Below are positions 61,981 to 64,000 of a stretch of DNA of 64,000 nt, in pieces. The DNA is from Actinokineospora enzanensis DSM 44649 (GTDB lineage: Bacteria > Actinomycetota > Actinomycetes > Mycobacteriales > Pseudonocardiaceae). The position numbers and the translations under genes were made by a program. Below the pieces are notes generated by a model, which saw only the letters and a list, made by a program, of their open reading frames with translations, was not told where the DNA came from and did not search any database. Position 1 is the first letter of the stretch. The number at the start of each line of letters is the position of its first letter. The stretch lies in the NCBI RefSeq assembly GCF_000374445.1, contig NZ_KB894416.1, positions 100,673 through 164,672 of the forward strand. Direction: 5' to 3'.

Positions 61981-62165
61981 GTGACTGCTCGCCTGGTGTC
62001 GACCGGAGACGCGGCGCGGGAACTCGGATCCACCGGGAGACGCTGCGGGCATGGTGGCGCGCGGGCCTCGTCACCCCGGCAAGCGAGACAGCCGGTGGTC
62101 ACGCCCGCTGGGACGTGGACCAACTCAAACGCGACCTTCGAGCGCTGCAACAGCGAGACGCGTGA
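61981..62165 (+). pseudogene. Frameshifted BldC/MerR-like DNA-binding gene
   Basis: GTG 61981 opens VTARLVSTGDAARELG in one frame. The expected continuation, IHRETLRAWWRAGLVTP then GGHARWDVDQLKRDLRAL, is in another frame. Joining them needs one extra base near 62027 (CTCGG-ATCCAC). The joined protein of about 62 residues has the BldC/MerR helix-turn-helix (STGDAARELGIHRETLRAWW) and the GGHxRW wing. Either the gene is broken by a one-base deletion, or the sequence has an error. It lies next to the 9-bp repeats, its likely target. Confidence 0.75.
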
Positions 62166-62631
62166 CCAGCACTAGCGGGTTGGCCGGGCACCGGTCCCAA
62201 GGGCACGGTTTGCAAACAACCCCCACTAGCCCCCCGCTCCGACCTGGCGGACAAGCCCGCCACCGACGCGGTGGACGGAAGCGACCTGGACGCCATCGTC
62301 ACGGCGGCCCCGGCGGTGGTCGCGCCCGGGGTCACCGCACCCATGGACCCGGTCTCCCTCTCGGCTGCGGCTGTGTCGGTGCCCGCAGCGGTGTCGGGTG
62401 GGGGCGCGGCCGTGGTTGTCCTCGTTGCCGTTGGTGACGCGGCCATACCTCCGGGGCTCCCCTTGGAAGCCAGTCCCCAGGGGCTAGCGGGGCGTCTTGC
62501 TGTGCTGCGGGTTTGAAACCCGCAGGGCACAGCAAACCCGCACCAAACCCGCGAATCATCTCCGCAGGTCACGGCCCTAAAATCCAACTCTTGCGGGTTT
62601 ACAATCCTGGCTGAAATGTTCGACTGACCAT
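62166..62631. other. Non-coding region with AAACCCGC repeats
   Basis: About 470 bp with no supported gene; the open frame at 62271 is alanine/valine-rich and has no ribosome site. The right part holds the hairpin and repeat cluster described separately. Confidence 0.55.
62498..62600. repeat. Hairpin and five copies of AAACCCGC
   Basis: AAACCCGC occurs at 62516, 62534 and 62545 (plus strand) and, inverted, at 62507 and 62593. The pair at 62507/62516 forms the palindrome GCGGGTTTgAAACCCGC, itself nested in TTGCTGTG/CACAGCAA (62498-62536). It may be an operator cluster, an origin-like site or an att arm region. The region is AT-richer than its flanks. Confidence 0.6.
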
Positions 62632-62916
62632 TTAGTCACCGCGCTCAATCAGTGTGGTGAGTAGCGTGACGACGTGTTCCTGCCCTGCCGCCATCCCGTC
62701 AACCTTGCCGCGCAGTGCGGCCATGCCGTCGTTGAACTGGGTGCGGAGATCGTGCAGGTCTTCGCGCATCGCGTTGAGGGTGCCGACGGTGGCCTGTCGG
62801 AAGTCGCGGATCTCGTCACGGATCTCCGCGACGTCGCGGTCGGCTCCCCCGGCCAGTACCCGGGCCGCACGCAACTGGTTGGCGATCCGCCGGAACATAT
62901 ATACGTGACCCGCCAT
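62632..62916 (-). CDS. Coiled-coil hypothetical protein, truncated duplicate
   Basis: A 94-residue protein. From ARVLAGGADRDVAEIRDEIR to the C-terminus it is nearly identical to the protein at 63528, but the N-terminus (MAGHVYMFRRIANQLRA) is unrelated, so the duplicated 3' part was joined to a new start. The shared part is a long charged helix (RTQFNDGMAALRGKVDG). Whether this copy is expressed is unknown; ATG 62916 does follow GAGGAAG. Confidence 0.55.
   Translation of the reverse strand: MAGHVYMFRRIANQLRAARVLAGGADRDVAEIRDEIRDFRQATVGTLNAMREDLHDLRTQFNDGMAALRGKVDGMAAGQEHVVTLLTTLIERGD
62642..62868. repeat. 227-bp duplication, copy 1
   Basis: Aligned without gaps to 63538-63764 (offset 896) with about fourteen substitutions, so about 94% identity. 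It covers the 3' part of the coiled-coil gene. The PPOX gene lies between the two copies. Confidence 0.85.
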
Positions 62917-62990
62917 TGCCGCCCCGCTTCCTCTTGGGTATGCAACCAGTCTACTCCATGTTAACGCCAGTGCAGACTTAAGCCGCCAAT

Positions 62991-63416
62991 CTACCTTCCG
63001 TCGTAGGCCCACCCTGACCACCTGTCGACCGCAACCAATACAAGCGGACCGACAGGCGGCCTTTCCTGATACTGATTGTACTTTTCAACCAAGCACGAAA
63101 GATGCTGCCGCCCTTCATGCAAGTCTTCCATGATTCGCGCCTTACCGTCAGCGCGAACCCACCAGAGTTGAGACCAATCCGAGTCCACGTATTCGTCTAC
63201 CAGCAAAGAAGCGCGATCGTTCTCGACGATGTTGCGCAGCCGCTTCAGGTTAGTCGTTTTCTTGGGTTTGTGGTCTATCGCGAAGACGATAGTGTCCTCA
63301 TGTACAGCGAAGGTCACGGGTACCAAGTGTGGGATTCCTGCGGCATCTGCGGTCCCCAACCTAGCGACTCGGGCCGCCGCGAACCGCTGACGGTAGCCAT
63401 CATCCTGCTCACCCAT
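62991..63416 (-). CDS. PPOX-class F420/flavin-dependent oxidoreductase
   Basis: A 141-residue split-barrel flavoprotein of the pyridoxamine-phosphate-oxidase-like family. RFAAARVARLGTADAAGIPH is the opening strand pair; DHKPKKTTNLKRLRNIV binds the cofactor phosphate; DWSQLWWVRADGKARI follows. The pattern matches TIGR03668-type proteins that use F420. The substrate is unknown. It lies between the two copies of a 227-bp duplication. Start ATG 63416. Confidence 0.82.
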   Translation of the reverse strand: MGEQDDGYRQRFAAARVARLGTADAAGIPHLVPVTFAVHEDTIVFAIDHKPKKTTNLKRLRNIVENDRASLLVDEYVDSDWSQLWWVRADGKARIMEDLHEGRQHLSCLVEKYNQYQERPPVGPLVLVAVDRWSGWAYDGR

Positions 63417-63527
63417 GTGTGCACCCTGCCATCCCGACTCCTTACTGCCCATCCCAGGCGCGCTGGTAGATCAGTCGGAATCCGAGTGGGCCGAGATGGC
63501 GCACTACCCGCGCGACTGCGGCACCGA

Positions 63528-63857
63528 CTAGTCGTCACGCTCAATCAACGTGGTGAGCAGCGTGACGACGTGTTCCTGCCCTGCCGTCATCCCGTCGACC
63601 TTGCCGCGTAGAGCGGCCATGCCGTCGTTGAACTGGGTGCGGAGGTCGTGCAGGTCTTCGCGCATCGCGTTGAGGGTGCCGACGGTGGCCTGTCGGAAGT
63701 CTCGGATCTCATCGCGGATCTCCGCGACGTCGCGGTCGGCTCCCCCGGCCAGTACCCGGGCCGCGGCCGCGTCGTGTTCGCTGGCCCGTACCCGCTCGTC
63801 CAGGGCGGCGAGACGTTCCTCCAGTGCGGCCACACGCGGTTCCAGGTCATCCGCCAC
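63528..63857 (-). CDS. Coiled-coil hypothetical protein, full-length copy
   Basis: A 109-residue, almost fully helical protein starting at GTG 63857: VADDLEPRVAALEERLAALD has clear heptads, and the C-terminal half is the part duplicated at 62632. The last residues are LLTTLIERDD. No function is known. The open frame runs further upstream, but composition changes there. Confidence 0.6.
   Translation of the reverse strand: MADDLEPRVAALEERLAALDERVRASEHDAAAARVLAGGADRDVAEIRDEIRDFRQATVGTLNAMREDLHDLRTQFNDGMAALRGKVDGMTAGQEHVVTLLTTLIERDD
63538..63764. repeat. 227-bp duplication, copy 2
   Basis: Second copy, inside the full-length coiled-coil gene at 63528-63857. Similarity stops sharply after CGGGCCGC, where copy 1 continues into unrelated sequence. 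Confidence 0.85.
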
Positions 63858-64000
63858 GAGTTGACCGTACCGCAACAGGTGACGGCTGAGCGGGATACGA
63901 CAGGCGAGGCTGGGACGGCACCGGGGCTCGGAACGGCACCACCCCGCCTCGACCACCCACCGTGACCACCACCAGGCCATGTCCCGAAACGACCCCCCTG
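63858..64000. other. Right edge, no gene recognised
   Basis: The last 143 bases lie upstream of the coiled-coil gene. I see no ribosome site, tRNA or repeat that would mark the island's right end. Confidence 0.4.

Noticed and set aside
62271..62516. 81-residue plus-strand frame rich in Ala and Val
   Set aside because: No ribosome site or recognisable fold, and it ends inside the hairpin cluster.

Overview
The window is about 70% GC chromosomal DNA from an actinomycete, most likely of the Pseudonocardiaceae. The evidence is the GC content, frequent GTG/TTG starts, overlapping GTGA/ATGA gene junctions, DUF3558 lipoprotein and DUF3592/DUF5685/DUF402 proteins, WhiB, and a core gene neighbourhood (uvrB, coaE-GrpB, rpsA, polA, an ANTAR response regulator) resembling the Rv1626-Rv1633 region of mycobacteria.

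Bases 1-34,500 are ordinary chromosome: a partial crotonase; an ArsR-like regulator with an MFS transporter; a MarR regulator divergent from an azoreductase-like flavoprotein; an orphan HsdR-N nuclease-like protein; uvrB; coaE; rpsA; a TetR-controlled YhgE/Pip operon; a set of DUF3592 proteins with look-alike leaders; bluB; polA; a complete branched-chain amino acid-type ABC importer (livKHMGF); and a PdtaR-like ANTAR regulator.

At 34,637-34,710 lies a tRNA gene with anticodon CAA but a short variable arm. A large serine recombinase gene runs through its antisense strand, which marks the left boundary of an integrated island. The first part of the island (34.7-44.6 kb) carries a lower-GC PLP enzyme and regulator pair, a degenerate primase-polymerase-like protein and a four-gene lasso peptide cluster: precursor, cyclase, fused RRE/peptidase and GNAT acetyltransferase. 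The predicted core GVGRSTNEDKRYIYN shares E8-D9-K10-R11 with albusnodin, and the clustered acetyltransferase points to an acetylated lasso peptide. This is the most interesting system in the window. Its acetyltransferase appears to start at a rare ATC codon.

From 44.8 to about 59.7 kb is an actinomycete integrative conjugative element (AICE). It has a tyrosine integrase, excisionase, DUF3631 ATPase, cytosine methyltransferase, primase-polymerase, small paralogues separated by hairpins, a PP2C phosphatase, an FtsK-type Tra protein with a candidate clt locus just downstream, membrane (Spd-like) proteins, Nudix, zinc-ribbon proteins and WhiB. All genes are on the minus strand, apparently driven from one strong promoter at 59,701-59,729.

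From 59.8 to 64.0 kb there are a GntR-P-loop kinase fusion coupled to a 2-hydroxyacid dehydrogenase, a frameshifted BldC/MerR-like gene beside a 9-bp tandem repeat array, a cluster of AAACCCGC repeats, and a PPOX-family oxidoreductase between two copies of a 227-bp duplication. The right end of the island is not recognisable inside the window. No rRNA, CRISPR array or insertion sequence was seen.
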